DNA of 64,000 nt from Leuctra nigra (GCA_934045905.1 OW203764.1:30979629-31043628), one strand, 5' to 3'; counted from the stretch's first letter, positions 1 through 12,212 are shown. Numbers and translations are program-made. Notes: a model not told the origin generated them from the letters alone.

Positions 1-495
1 CAAAGTAACCACCATTCAAAATAAGTCAAAATAAAACCATCGGAACATGCCCAAAAAATTCAAGAAAGCCAAAACGGGGGGCCAAAAACGCAAGTGTTAA
101 AACTGCTGCAGATCATTCAATTTCGGTCCAATTTTCTTCAAACAAAAACAGAAATGTTCAAAATAATAATGTTAATCTGAAAAAAAATTGAAGTTGACCA
201 ATTTTGGAAATTATATGGTCGATTTTTACAAAAAATGTACAAAACGGGGTACTCGAGGCACTATCGTTTCTTCCTGCGTCCGAGTTATAACTCCGATTGA
301 AAAATAATTTACATGATAAAATAGCTTGTTCTTTTGCCAACAAATTTGTCGCTTGAAGTTTGTTGGTACGCGATCTTCATCGCAATGTTTTTGCGTTTTA
401 CGAAACTACTTCGCGCGCGAAAACGAGATTTCCCCCCCTCCTCCTACGCTAACGGCCATAAAGAAACCAATGCGAGCTCAAGTGGCTTGCGCAAT
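1..495 (+). repeat. Left long terminal inverted repeat
   Basis: This is the left arm of the inverted repeat that pairs with 6446-6936. It contains a C-run (about 430-440), a GCGCGCGAAAACGAG block near 413 and a CTCGAGGCAC block near 252, each present reversed in the right arm. The small ORFs here are by-products of the repeat; the two arms give matching spurious peptides. Confidence 0.85.
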
Positions 496-1285
496 GGACA
501 GTTTATGGATCGCGTTGAGTGCTTTGTCTCTACATGGGTGATAATAACACATAGCTTACGTGAAATTACAAGATACTTTCTTAGGGGTATAATAATACAC
601 TTTTTGTGAATGTATTGATAGTGATTCTGAACATTAGAAGTTCTTATATGAATTTAATTAATCTATAAAACTCAGTGTATTGCCAAATTATATTTTAAAA
701 TTATTTGTATATCACAGAACAGTGGCCACGGAGTGTGAGATATGTGAATTTTTTGTTCTCAAGTGTTGAATAATCGGTTATTTTATTTTTTATTTTACCT
801 GAAACATTGTCACGAAGTACACTTTACATGCATGACACATGCTAGTGTATTTCTTTTACCTATACAGTTGATGTTATTCTGCATATTTAACACTGTACAT
901 AATTTTTTGTATGTCAAATTATTTTGTATTTTAAATAAAATTTTAAAATAGGAAATCTGAACATTAGAACATAATGCCCAATTATAGAAGGAATGATTTT
1001 TTAAAGAATCTAAAGAATATAAGAATTTTATTTTTAAGAAGGATTTTAGTGGTCTCATTCGGATTATTGGCCATAGAAAGTGCAATCTGTAATGTTCTAT
1101 ACTTTTCGGTACTGCTATTATTGCCAGAAAATTGAAATAAGCCAATATATACTCAGTATCTTATTGCCCACATGTCAATCATCGATCACGTGTACACATG
1201 CCAATGAAAACACGAATCCAAAATAAATAAATTATCTTAAAATAATGAATTGCTCACAAGCTTCAACAAATGAATTAGAATTTGA

Positions 1286-1477
1286 TTAATAGACGATTCC
1301 ATAAAGTATCTGATAGGCTCTGGTTTTTAAGAAAATTTCACTTGCTGTTTGATATCCACCTACCTGTTGTAGTGTGTCAACAATGGGTTACACACTACAG
1401 TTATCTGGAAATCAAACTGCATGTGAATTATTTCAGAAACCAGAGCCTCAGATATTTTATGGAATCGTCTATTGAGT
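1286..1477. repeat. Palindromic MITE-like hairpin
   Basis: The arms begin AATAGACGATTCCATAAAGTA (1287) and return as TATTTTATGGAATCGTCTATT (ending near 1473). Pairing extends inward through the CTCTGGTTT / AAACCAGAG blocks to a loop around 1375-1395, which itself holds a smaller TAGTGTGTCAAC / GTTACACACTA palindrome. There is no coding potential. The boundary is approximate. Confidence 0.7.
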
Positions 1478-2189
1478 TGAGGGGGTTGATGTATTTTTAT
1501 AGTCTATGTGGTATATCTTACATAACAGCGAAAATATTATTTTTATAAGTCAAAATATTATAATTACAACTTCGTCTGTATGTTTTAGGTTTTTCTAATC
1601 GATAGTGGGTTCAGCTCTTACCTACGAAACGATAAATATCCACGAAGTTCATTTTGTCCTATACATTACTGCAGATGAAGCCCTGAATCTGTTGAGACAA
1701 TCGCTTGCTTAGTGGCGGTGTAAAAGATTCTCTCTCGATCATTTCCGTCTATTTTGCAAATTTCACCATACAATAAATAACATGTAATCTAAAAAGAAAT
1801 GAGTCGATATTTGGAAGTGGCAGAATTTTAGCGAATACATCATCATGTCAGTCTCAACAAGTTTCAATGATGGGGTTGTAAATTCTTTTATTGTGATTTA
1901 GATGAGCTTATCAATTTGATCTTGTACTCGGTTACAAATTGCACATACATTTCGCTCATATTCGACTGATTGGGTAACTCGAGTGCGTAATTGTGCATGT
2001 GTGTTGAAGCTCACTTCTCTACCGACATGTTCTCCATCGTCTCTATCTACACAAGATAAAATTGATAAAATAATACTACCTTACCACAACAACCTTACAA
2101 AGAACTTCAGTGAATCTTATCTTTTTCCAAACATTTAACAACAAAATTAGTGGAAATTTAGTGAATCTTTCACTTATGAACGGTGTATT

Positions 2190-2255
2190 TAATCATATGA
2201 TCTGGATTCGAATCCAGTCGGGATGCGCGTTTTTATTTCGCAGGTTCCTTCTTAA
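2190..2255 (+). repeat. tRNA-derived SINE fragment (B box plus tail)
   Basis: GGATTCGAATCCAGTCGGGATGCG is a B-box/T-arm followed directly by a TTTTTATTTCGCAGGTT tail. The same arrangement follows the tRNA-like sequence at 16954-17050, so the two are copies of one SINE family. The 5' half is too diverged to recognise. Confidence 0.6.
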
Positions 2256-2980
2256 TATTTGAATTGATTATCATTTCAGCACTTACGAATAATTCTGTAA
2301 TTAGTAGATTCTCGATTTCTCGCAAAGAAATACTTCACACTCATTTTAAACGGAACACACTCATTTAAATAAATATTTAACAATCATTTGGATGTTTTGT
2401 CCCATAGGCTACTATACTTCAATAATTAAAACAATTACACAATGTGTCATTTTGAAATAATGGGAACTACTCTCTGAAGAGAATATTTTCCATCTTTTCA
2501 CTGTTCCCCGTGTTCTGCGTTTTATTGTATTATAACAGTATAATATTGTATTATTTCCATGTGGCCATGGAAACAGTACCTTGACTTTCTGTGCGCTCCA
2601 CAAATTAATTTTATTTTATATTGATAATCTTGTATTTAAGGACTTTATTACATACCATCGTGAGTACAAACATCTGCTACACATTTCAATATAAAAATAC
2701 TGTTGAATCTTTACTTTGAAGACGAAGAAAGCCTTATATTGCATCGTTTTGTCAAACTATTTATATCAGAAGATTTGGTATAAAACAAAATTCTTGCTCA
2801 CTGCATAAATTACTTGGAAAAATTAGAGCATATTTGAAAAATATCAGGGTCGAAAAGTGTAAAGATAGATCGCCTCCATTGGTGCACACGGATAACGCTG
2901 AATGATCTATCGAAACTGGAAGCCAAACAATCATTTGATCTCTTGGCCTCAAGTACAAAGAACAATTAAAAGTAGGTAAC

Positions 2981-5977
2981 ATGAATATTCAAGGAAATCA
3001 GAATAAGACGACTAGAAATATTGGACCTTCTGTCCGCATCTGTCAGTTGAACATTGAAGGTATCAGCCAAGCAAAGAGCAGTCACTTGTCTAGAATTCTA
3101 ATACAGAATAACGTGGATATAGTCGTGCTACAAGAGACGCACACTGCGAATGAATCCCAACTACTAAGCCGAGGTACCATAGACGGATATGATCCAGTTG
3201 GTGCCACGTATCATCCTCAGTATGGCACAGCTACCTACGCCAGAAGTAATATTGATAATGTGCAACTAGTGCATGTAAGCTCAAATGATGACATCTTCAC
3301 AATCACCATTGAACTTGGAGGTACGAAAATTACGAACATTTACAAGCCTCCAGGCACACCTTGGCCTCCTGGAACGTTGAGTTGCTATGATCACCCAGCT
3401 GTCTTCGTTGGTGACTTTAATAGCCATCACACCCAGTGGAAGTATGAGAGTAACAATGCCAACGGCGAAGCACTTGTTGATTGGGGGGAATTACACAACC
3501 TGCACCTTGTATTTGATGCCAAACAGCGTGGGACCTTCCGATCGGCTAGGTGGCAAGCGGACTACAATCCTGATCTATGCTTTGTATCCAGTGATACGAA
3601 TCTGCAGCCTCTACGAGCATCTAGGACTGTTCTGCAGGACTTCCCTCATAGTCAACATCGCCCGGTTGTAATTGAACTTGGATACCAAATCCCTGTCTTA
3701 CGGTCCGTGCCACGTCCGCGGTGGAATTTTAGTAAAGCAGACTGGAAATCGTTTGCATCGAACCTAGATAAAACTATTCGCTGGATCCCTGCAAATGTTG
3801 ACAGCTATGCCAGATTCGTGGGGGCAACCATCGCAACAGCCAAGAAGCACATCCCTAGAGGGTTCCGCAAGGAATATATTCCAGGATGGAGTGCTGAAAG
3901 TGACAGGCTGTACCAAGAATTTTTGCAAGGAGGTGATACTGATGTAGCTGATGAATTACTGCAAAGCTTGGATGATAACCGGAAAGCCAAATGGACAGAG
4001 ACTGTAGAGAACATGAACTTCACACATTCCAGTCGTAGAGCTTGGAGCCTGCTCCGGAAACTGGATGCAAATACACAGCCCATCAAAAGCAAGTCAAATA
4101 TAAGCCCCGATAGCATCGCAAAGCGGATTGTCTCGATGTCAAGAGTCCCGTCAGACAAACCTCATTCTCAATCCGTCCGTCAGGCGCTTGCTGAATTAAA
4201 ACGCAACACTCCAGAAACATCACCGTACTCGGAGCCCTTTACAACTGGGGAACTTCAGCAAGCGCTTAGACAAGTAAAGTCAGGTAAAGCCGCGGGACTT
4301 GATGGCATATATCCAGAGTTCCTAAAACATTGTGGAAAAAATGCACAGCTCTGGTTAACCAGATTTTTCTCGGATGTATTAGTGACTGGTAAATTGCCCA
4401 AAGAATTTAAGGAAACTAAAATTGTGGCGTTGTTGAAGCCCGGCAAACCTAACGATCTTCCAGAAAGCTATCGCCCAATCGCCCTACTAAGCTGTTGCTA
4501 TAAGCTTCTCGAAAGGCTTATATACAATCGGATAGCTCCTGAAATCATCGGACATATTCCACATGAACAAGCTGGTTTCAGACCAGGACGCAACTGTGAG
4601 GATCAAGTACTTGCGTTAACAACACACATTGAAGCCGGGTTTCAGCTTAAACAGAAGACATCAGTTGCATTCATTGACCTAACAGCTGCCTACGATACTG
4701 TGTGGAGAACAGACTTGATATATAAGCTCATGAAAGTTATACCTTGTCAGAAAATCACAAGTCTTGTCAACAGCATGCTTAGCTACAGGTTATTCCGAGT
4801 TTACTTAGATGATAATAAGAGCAGGCAGCGTAAACTATCTAATGGTTTAGCACAGGGTTCAGTTCTAGCGCCACTGCTGTTTAATCTGTACATTAGTGAT
4901 ATACCAGCAACGGTATCTAGGAAATTTGCTTATGCTGACGATTTAGCCTTGGCTACCCAAAATCAGTCTATTCCAGTCACTGAATCAGTCCTTACAGAAG
5001 ACCTATCGATACTCAGCGAGTATTTCAGGGTGTGGAGACTCTGTCCCAGTATGTCGAAAACTGAAGTCTCCTGCTTTCATCTCTCTAACTCACTGGCAAA
5101 TGTCACGCTCTCTGTGAGTTTCAATGGCGTTGAGCTTCACCACAACCACAACCCCAAATATCTTGGAGTGATTTTAGATCGTTCTCTTACATTCCGTGAG
5201 CATCTCAAGAAGACTGCTGCCAAGCTGAGAACCCGCAACAACATCATCCAGAAACTGGCGGCCACGAGCTGGGGAGCTTCAGCAGACGTGCTTAGAACTG
5301 CGGCACTCGCTTTGGTTTACTCCACGGGAGAGTACTGTGCGTCGGTATGGTTGAACAGCGCCCATGTTCAGAAGGTAGACGTACAACTTAATATCGCAAT
5401 GAGACTCATCTCCGGCACGATCAAGTCAACACCCCTGTATTGGCTTCCAACGCTTTCCAACATTGCTCCACCACACCTACGTCGCAGCAATGCTCTTGTC
5501 CGTGAGTTCCATAAAGCAGAGTCCAACCTCAACCTTCCCATCCATGCCGACATCGTTCAACACGGGCCAGAGCAGCAGAGACTGAAGTCAAGGAAACCCC
5601 CAATGACCGAAGCTCAAGCCCTCTCATCAAATAATTTTAACATGGAGATACAGTGGATAGAAGAATGGTTTTCACGTGCACCATCGGAGTGGGTTCCCAT
5701 CATGACATGCCCTGGTACGCCGCCCGGCTTCGACTTGTCACGCCGTCTCTGGACAAGTCTCAACAGAGTCCGCACGAGTCACGGCAGATGTGCTGCATCT
5801 TTAGCACAATGGGGTTATTCAGAATCACCTGATTGCGATTGTGGAGCTGCCCTCCAGACGATCCGACACATTGTCCTTGAATGTCCTCTAAGGAAATACT
5901 CTGGGGATCTGAAGGACTTCATCTGCGTAACTCCAGATGCAATCGAGTGGCTGAAGAAACTAGACGTCCAGTTGTAA
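2981..5977 (+). CDS. Non-LTR retrotransposon endonuclease-reverse transcriptase (intact ORF, 998 aa)
   Basis: This is a single-ORF LINE polymerase of jockey-like type. An APE-type endonuclease fills roughly residues 18-235: VVLQETH near 47 carries the metal-binding Glu, VGDFNSHH near 145 the catalytic Asp/Asn, and HSQHRPVV near 226 the terminal His. The reverse transcriptase follows, with YRPIALLS near 505, GFRPGRN near 530, the AFIDLTAAYD box near 563, the NGLAQGSVLAPLLFNLY box near 622 and the YADD active site near 650. The C-terminus has a Cys-rich knuckle (CDCG...H...C, about residues 948-965). No RNase H or gag-like ORF is seen. The ORF has no frameshift or stop, so it is either young or under selection. 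It lies inside the long-inverted-repeat element, which is unusual for a LINE. Confidence 0.93.
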   Translation: MNIQGNQNKTTRNIGPSVRICQLNIEGISQAKSSHLSRILIQNNVDIVVLQETHTANESQLLSRGTIDGYDPVGATYHPQYGTATYARSNIDNVQLVHVSSNDDIFTITIELGGTKITNIYKPPGTPWPPGTLSCYDHPAVFVGDFNSHHTQWKYESNNANGEALVDWGELHNLHLVFDAKQRGTFRSARWQADYNPDLCFVSSDTNLQPLRASRTVLQDFPHSQHRPVVIELGYQIPVLRSVPRPRWNFSKADWKSFASNLDKTIRWIPANVDSYARFVGATIATAKKHIPRGFRKEYIPGWSAESDRLYQEFLQGGDTDVADELLQSLDDNRKAKWTETVENMNFTHSSRRAWSLLRKLDANTQPIKSKSNISPDSIAKRIVSMSRVPSDKPHSQSVRQALAELKRNTPETSPYSEPFTTGELQQALRQVKSGKAAGLDGIYPEFLKHCGKNAQLWLTRFFSDVLVTGKLPKEFKETKIVALLKPGKPNDLPESYRPIALLSCCYKLLERLIYNRIAPEIIGHIPHEQAGFRPGRNCEDQVLALTTHIEAGFQLKQKTSVAFIDLTAAYDTVWRTDLIYKLMKVIPCQKITSLVNSMLSYRLFRVYLDDNKSRQRKLSNGLAQGSVLAPLLFNLYISDIPATVSRKFAYADDLALATQNQSIPVTESVLTEDLSILSEYFRVWRLCPSMSKTEVSCFHLSNSLANVTLSVSFNGVELHHNHNPKYLGVILDRSLTFREHLKKTAAKLRTRNNIIQKLAATSWGASADVLRTAALALVYSTGEYCASVWLNSAHVQKVDVQLNIAMRLISGTIKSTPLYWLPTLSNIAPPHLRRSNALVREFHKAESNLNLPIHADIVQHGPEQQRLKSRKPPMTEAQALSSNNFNMEIQWIEEWFSRAPSEWVPIMTCPGTPPGFDLSRRLWTSLNRVRTSHGRCAASLAQWGYSESPDCDCGAALQTIRHIVLECPLRKYSGDLKDFICVTPDAIEWLKKLDVQL

Positions 5978-6239
5978 TTTTTCTTATAATTATATTGTAC
6001 ACTACATATTAGCTTTTAGTCATGTAATCTTATTATTATTATCTTTGTACTTGAAAAAACCATACGATAAATAATGTGTTGTAGACGCAAAATTTTAATT
6101 AGGATTTTAAAATAAGTTTTCACACAAGTACACTATAGGTATAGGGTTAAACAGTTTTAATGCTGATATTGAAATCTTCTTCAATACATTATAACTAACA
6201 AACTTTCAATAAAAAGAAATGACACATAGTAAAAAAAAA
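5978..6239 (+). other. 3' untranslated end of the LINE, with polyadenylation signal and short poly(A)
   Basis: AT-rich non-coding sequence follows the stop codon. An AATAAA at about 6208 is followed about 20 bases later by a run of nine A (6231-6239), as expected for the retrotransposon 3' end. A 7-bp CACAGAA follows the A-run and also occurs at 713-719, but this could be chance. Confidence 0.5.
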
Positions 6240-6445
6240 CACAGAAGGTTCAAAACAGTTGACAAGATAATTTGAGAGATATTATCTACTGGTGATATAA
6301 TAAATACTAAATAGTAATTAATGTTTAAGAACATGTACCTATATGTAATAATAAGTTATTTGATGATTTGGATATATAATTTCTAAAAGTAGAATAATAT
6401 TTGTGATTAAACAACATGACTGAGTGACGAAACACTGAGCGACGC

Positions 6446-6936
6446 AAGCCACTTGACAGCTCGCATTGGTTTCTTTATGGCCGTTAGCGTGGGAGGAGGG
6501 GGGGAAATCTCGTTTTCGCGCGCGAAGTAGTTTCGTAAAACGCAAAAACATTGCGATGAAGTTCGCGTACCGACAAACTTTAAGCGACAAATTTGTTGGC
6601 ATAAGAACTAGCTATTTTATCATGTAAATTATTTTTCAATCGGTGTTATAACTCGGACGCAGGAAGAAACGAAAGTGCCTCGAGTACCCCGTTTTGTACA
6701 TATTTTGTAAAAATCGACCATATAATTTCCAAAATTGGTCAACTTCAATTTTTTTTCAGATTAACATTATTATTTAGAATATTTCTGTTTTTGTTTGGAG
6801 AAAATTGGACCGAAATTGAATGATCTGCAGCAGTTTTAACACTTGCGTTTTTGGCCCCCCGGTTTGGCGTTCGTGAATTTTTTGGGCATGTTCCGATGGT
6901 TTTATTTTGACTTATTTTGAATGGTGGTTACTTTGG
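6446..6936 (-). repeat. Right long terminal inverted repeat
   Basis: This is the reverse complement of bases 1 to about 490, ending ...GGTGGTTACTTTGG. It includes the mirrored G-run (about 6495), the GCGCGCGAAG block and the ATCTGCAGCAGTTTTAAC block. Differences between the arms are mainly single bases and 1-3 base indels. Confidence 0.85.
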
Positions 6937-7027
6937 ACTGTAAGGAACAACATATAAAAAAATTAGCTTGCCACCCGACCGATGAAGCAAAATGGCCTAT
7001 TTGACTTTGATATTCTTCGACTAACTA

Positions 7028-7072
7028 CTACTACTACTACTGAGATTATTATTATTATTATTATTATTATTA
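7028..7072 (+). repeat. (CTA)n/(ATT)n microsatellite
   Basis: A run of ACT triplets passes into a run of ATT triplets. Other copies of the adjoining Helitron-like element also carry triplet repeats at this place (for example 35546-35612), so the microsatellite is an internal part of that element. Confidence 0.85.
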
Positions 7073-7342
7073 TGAAAACCGCCCTAAAACACTGTTTTCA
7101 CGGCCCTCTAGCGCGCAAAGGGCGTAACCTATTGTTCCCAAATTTGGTATATGTTGTAGGGTGGGCCATAGCTCGAAATTAAGATATATCGCAACAATGT
7201 GAGATTTTCCAATTTTAAGATCCAGTAGGCCGAAAATGCCACTTTGATGCTTACAGTAAAAGTGGGTTTGCTCCAGCCTTTTTAAATGAGTGTGTGCGCG
7301 CGCCGTACGACTTGGCTGGCGTGGAGCGACCGCTCCACTAGA
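7073..7342 (+). mobile_element. Helitron-like element, 3'-terminal fragment
   Basis: The last ~270 bp match the 3' parts of the copies at 9821-12172 (minus), 21779-23113 (plus) and 35258-36620 (minus). It ends with the family hairpin TGGAGCGACCGCTCCA and CTAGA, followed by T. The 5' part is missing. Confidence 0.8.
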
Positions 7343-9820
7343 TATTTTTATATACTTATTATTTATATAGAAAATTATAACCAATCAATCGTATACCCAT
7401 TCCAGGTTGACAGTGTTCTAACTTACGTTCATGAATGTGTGTATATAGAAAAATGCTATAGAAACAATTACACTGTCGATATAACAAAACGAATACACTT
7501 TGAACAGGATGAGTTGCCATCCCTGGACAAGGTCACAATTCTTTGTTAATTCACGTAAAGGCTCGAGCCGGGCATCTGTTGCTAGTGAGTAATTTAAACT
7601 GTCAAGAAGGTAATAAACGTTTGGTAGTCATAACATTTTATTGCTATTTGAAAGCGGAGAATAATAAAATATTATGATCTCTTCCAGTTACTAGTGATCT
7701 TGATGTATAGCCACACTTAATTTACATTAATACAACAATCCTGATTAGTGGCAGATTACACATTAATTTTTTGCATGGATATTGCAAATGATTTCTGTAG
7801 AAAATGACGATATTGAGTTGCCTGGACAAAATGAAATTGTCGGGGCAAGATAAAATTGTCAATACAGTAATTATGGAGGCCATTGTCAGTCAGGGATGAC
7901 AAAATTCTCATTATTAACATTACATATCATTTATTGGATCTACGTATGAGACCATACTTTGACCATACTATCAGTGTCTTGTTTAGTGATATTCGATGAT
8001 GAAACCATTGGAAACAGACAGTAAGCTTCACTCACTACGCCAGCGCGAGCCCCAGCGTTTAGCATAACAGCACGCGCAAAACACAAGCTAGAACCTCTGG
8101 AAACGTCTAAAATTGTTTGTATTGACATTTTTAGGAGATGTTTTAATTGATATAGCCCAATTTGACCTGGGAACATTGTTTTAGGTCACTTTTTTGAGTT
8201 GGATATACAAATGTGTAGTTTCATTGAGAAATGTATTAAAATAACAAAAACACGCCTTTAGGGGTAGGTACTTACTTAAACTATTTTTTTTACAACCCCT
8301 TAAGGTGAATATAAGTAAATATTAATTATATTTGTGTTCTATTTAATCATATTCTGCAATATTATGGCATTATGTCCATTTTCAGAATTTGACGGGAAAA
8401 CATGCGCTCGGCGTTTTTTGCAAAATCAATGCGACGAAGTTTACGTTTTGGTGGGTTTATATTTTTTTCCTTGTAGCCAATGAACAGATCTATCGATTGC
8501 AACTAGTTGGAGCTTTTTCCGTTGATAATTATGGTCACAGCAACAATCGACGCGCGGACAATGGGTCAACTTAAGTGTTTGGGGTGCAATGTTTTGCAAG
8601 TAATGACTATTAAATACGACAAAAATGTTAATTTTACAACTAAATAGTGTAGACCACATATGTGTACACCCCTATGATTTTTTTCGTAATTGTATGATGC
8701 TTTATAGTTATCTTTAAGACCATTACTAAACAACTATCTCCATTTGGAGACTCACTACAATTTTGGGGTTCCATATTTTTTTGGGGGTTGTTCCGACAAG
8801 AATATTTTGGTGCACTTTGGCATATAAGACCTTTGTACTGTTGTTGACACATGGTAAAAAATTCAGCTTGTTATACCAAAGTGGAAGCAAATTTTGAAAT
8901 ATCGCCTCTACTTTCCTCGCCTACTTGCGTAGCGTGTCCAGTGAACCCCAGTTCACCAGCCGAATGAAATGACTAGATGTCACCCCTTTTCAGCTGTGAT
9001 GCAATGATGTTGTCTGGGCAACCCCTTTGGTTACCAGGACGTCCAGCAGTCCATGCACAAGGAGTCAAACTCCTCGGGCAGTTGGCGCAAGTTGGCTCAG
9101 GCTGATGACGTTCGTGGCTGCAGACTCGTCGGATCCTCCCGGAGTGTGCAAGTCACTGACTTTAATACTTTTAAATGTTGAAACTGTTCAATTGATCACT
9201 TGTTATTTGAAGATTGTCTTTAATGCGATATTATCTGCCTCAGCATTAGGCTTGAAGTTTGAATTTAATGGTTTGACGTTTATACAAAATGTTATTTACT
9301 GTTTTATACCTTTGATCACGTTGGCACTGTCTCGCTGAAATTATACTATGTTTCGTGCACAAGGCTTCCACGGTTCGCGAGGCAGGTCTCACTGCTTGAG
9401 AAAACTCCGACGGATGATGTTTGTCCGGTAGCTTGACGTTTTATACCCGTTCACCTCGTTTTCCCGCCAAAGAATCTGATTGGTAGGTTCAGTACACGTG
9501 GTAGCTATTTTTAGACATTCTGTCATTTCTGAAACGCGGGAAACGACTTACTTTCTGCACGTCAGCCAATGCTTTTCTTGGAACCACTGCAAACTAGTCT
9601 GGTTGACTGGTTCTGTAGCATTGTTATTACGTCGTGACATCACAATTTCACGTAAGGTCACATACTTTTATATGGATTCACTCACTTTCATGATATAATT
9701 GCACATTGTTATAAACTTATTTGATTGCTTGTTATATATTTTATTGTACTTTGATTGCTATTGAAATTTAAGATGGTAAGTTTACATAGTGATTCTAATC
9801 AATTAATTTGTGTTCGGATC
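7343..9820. other. Intergenic, no supportable gene
   Basis: AT-rich sequence with only short scattered ORFs. A GC-richer stretch at about 9030-9155 has an open frame after a CAG and could be an old exon, but nothing in it is recognisable. A short palindrome (GTGTAGACCACATATGTGTACAC, about 8648-8670) is present. No RNA gene or transposon end was recognised. Confidence 0.5.
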
Positions 9821-12172
9821 TAGTGGAGCGGTCGCTCCACCCAGCCAAGTCGTACTATACACTCACAGTCACTCAACATACCGTAAATGCCTAATAAACT
9901 GAGGAGCAGACCAAACACTTTTACTGTAAGCAACAACATGGCATTTTCGGCCTACTGGATCTTAAAATTGGAAAATCTCACATTGTTGTGAAATGTCTTA
10001 ATTTCGAGCTATGGCCCACCCCACTACATATACCAAATTTGGGAACAATAGGTTATGCCATTTGCGCGCTAGAGGACCGAGAAAACAGTGAAATTACACC
10101 ACTTTCTGATTCTGAAGATGATTCTGATGATATCAGGAAACCCTGTTGACAGCGCCACAGCCTAAACGGCTAAACCGATCGACCTGAAACTTTAACCACA
10201 TATGCACTTTTGGCGTCTGATGATACCTTGCCTCTTGTGATTTTTTGTGCCGCCATTTTTAAACCGGAAGTGACGTCATAACTCAAAAACGTCTGGACCG
10301 ATTAGAACGAAATTAGCGCCATTCGATTTAGATGGTCATCTTTATGAAGTATCAATAAAAAAAATATTATTTTCTTATTTTCTAAACCGGAAGTGACGTC
10401 ATAAATACGCAATATTTAACTTATTTCAACAAATTATACTTAAAATACGTACATAATTAACTTACATTGTAACATAGACAATACAATTTATATATTCAAG
10501 GTAGCAGTGTTCTCGGCCGCCATTCCTGAAACCGGAAGTGACGTCATATATCTAAAACGTCTTTACCGATTGCAACTGAACTAGCTCCTGCGTATTCATT
10601 CTGCTATTTATTTGAAAAATCAATTGTGAAAAATGAATAAATAAATTAATGGTACCGGAAATGGCGGCAGGAACCACTAAATGAAACCGGAAGTGACGTC
10701 ATATATTACAAACGGCATGACCGATTTTACGGAAATATAGGGATTAGGAATTCAGATGGTCGTTCATGAAGGTATCAACTAGATAAAACTAGATTGTTTT
10801 CTTATTACCTATACCGGAATTCGGCCGCTATTTCAAAACCGGAAGTGACGTCATGTAACGAAAACGGCTGGATCGATTATAACGAAACTTAAGCTATTCT
10901 TCTTGGATAATCATTTTCATCTTATACCAAACGCAACTTTTCATAGTAACCAAATCGGTTGAGGCGTATTTTTTTAAAGTAATTAGTCCCTGCTCGGACA
11001 TGTGCTACAAGCTGTATGAATAAACTAACAAAAGAAGTGATATCCCAGAAAAAACACTCCGTGTAAAAATACCAGCCAAGTCTCTTTAACTATATAAAAA
11101 AATAGAAGAAATCTAAAAATTCAGCACTGAAAAGGAGTGATATCAAAAAAGGAGCCAAGTCAACGAATTTTCCAAATTTTAATCGTACCATTGAAATAAA
11201 AATATCAACCCCCGAGAAATACTTAAAAAAAGGACTTGGCGCATCGTTTTTTTAAAGACATTTTTCTATTCTTAAGCTTATGCCACTCACATACTACGTA
11301 GTTCAGAAATGCCTAGAAAAATTGGGACAAAACTTTCAAATTAAATATTGAACATTCTGTAAAATATTTTAAATTTAAATATAAGTACGCAAAGAAACAT
11401 AGCATTGTCTTACAAGCAATAAATACAGAACAGTTGTGTTTGTGATTGGTAGGTACCTATAGTTTTGTGGGTACATCAACATACCTACTACAGCATTATA
11501 CTTTGAACCTTCTCGCCGTGTAATTAATTGCTATTAATTAACATTTTATACCAAAAAAATTCATAAATTACATAACGTATTACTTTAGATAAAAATCTAG
11601 TCAGTAATTATTTGAGCAGCATGGCTCAGTGCACTAGTCACTTATACAAATCTCATTGACGGCCTTCTTGTAATGAGCGCTTTCGCTATTTCCCTCAGTC
11701 ACGATATTGAGAAGTATGATTGATTAATATGACCCTAGAAATAGTGGCAATAACGAATAGACTAGGCCGCTTCCGTTTATTCGTTATTCGTTTATCCGTT
11801 TATTTCCTCTGAATATTGACATAATACCAAAACTGCCAGTAGGTAAGAGTACTAGTTATATTAAAACGTAGTATGATTCGTCGATAATGAATGTGATATA
11901 CTCAGGAAAATATACTTGTAGAGTTCTTCCTATACTTTTAGGATAGAAAAGTGTCTTTAAAAAAACGATGCGCCAAGTCCTTTTTTTAAGTATTTCTCGG
12001 GGGTTGATATTTTTATTTCAATGGTACGATTAAAATTTGGAAAATTCGTTGACTTGGCTCCTTTTTTGATATCACTCCTTTTCAGTGCTGAATTTTTAGA
12101 TTTCTTCTATTTTTTTTATAGTTAAAGAGACTTGGCTGGTATTTTTACACGGAGTGTTTTTTCTGGGTAACC
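9821..12172 (-). mobile_element. Helitron-like element, long copy
   Basis: On the minus strand the element starts near 12172 with the 5' palindrome and ends at 9821 with hairpin TGGAGCGACCGCTCCA and CTAGA before T. The 5' end is a large palindrome: ACACTCCGTGTAAAAATACC at about 11046 is mirrored at about 12150, and AAACGATGCGCCAAGTCC forms the inner arms. The palindrome loop is longer (about 690 bp) than in the other copies. The body carries five CCGGAAGTGACGTCA motifs. There is no Rep/helicase ORF, so it is non-autonomous. Confidence 0.75.
10265..10858 (+). promoter_or_regulatory. Array of composite CCGGAAGTGACGTCA motifs inside the element
   Basis: The motif occurs at about 10266, 10385, 10531, 10684 and 10839, spaced 120-155 bp apart. 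Each is followed by TCAT or a similar end and by a diverged 'AAACG-C-GACCGATT' stretch, so it is part of a tandem internal unit. CCGGAAGT joined to TGACGTCA equals an ETS site fused to a CRE octamer. Whether any factor binds is unknown; it may only be a conserved piece of the transposon. Confidence 0.45.
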
Positions 12173-12212
12173 TTGACTCTAAGAATGTCATGCTACAAGC
12201 TTGTACATTTAA

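Larger units (their letters stand above)
1..6936. mobile_element. 6.9-kb element with ~0.5-kb terminal inverted repeats enclosing a retrotransposase ORF
   Basis: Bases 1 to about 495 reappear, reverse-complemented and with only scattered differences, at about 6446-6935. The outermost sequence CAAAGTAACCACCATTC at base 1 pairs with the sequence ending near 6935. The left terminus lies at or just before the window start, so no target duplication can be read. The only long ORF inside is an endonuclease/reverse transcriptase (2981-5977); no transposase is visible. Either a LINE landed in a non-autonomous inverted-repeat element, or the inverted repeats and the polymerase travel together. A palindromic MITE (1286-1477) and a SINE head (2190-2255) lie in the left interior. 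Confidence 0.75.

Noticed and set aside
9043..9155. Upstream protease exon
   Set aside because: There is an open frame after a CAG, but the peptide has no trypsin motif and no clear donor; left as unassigned.
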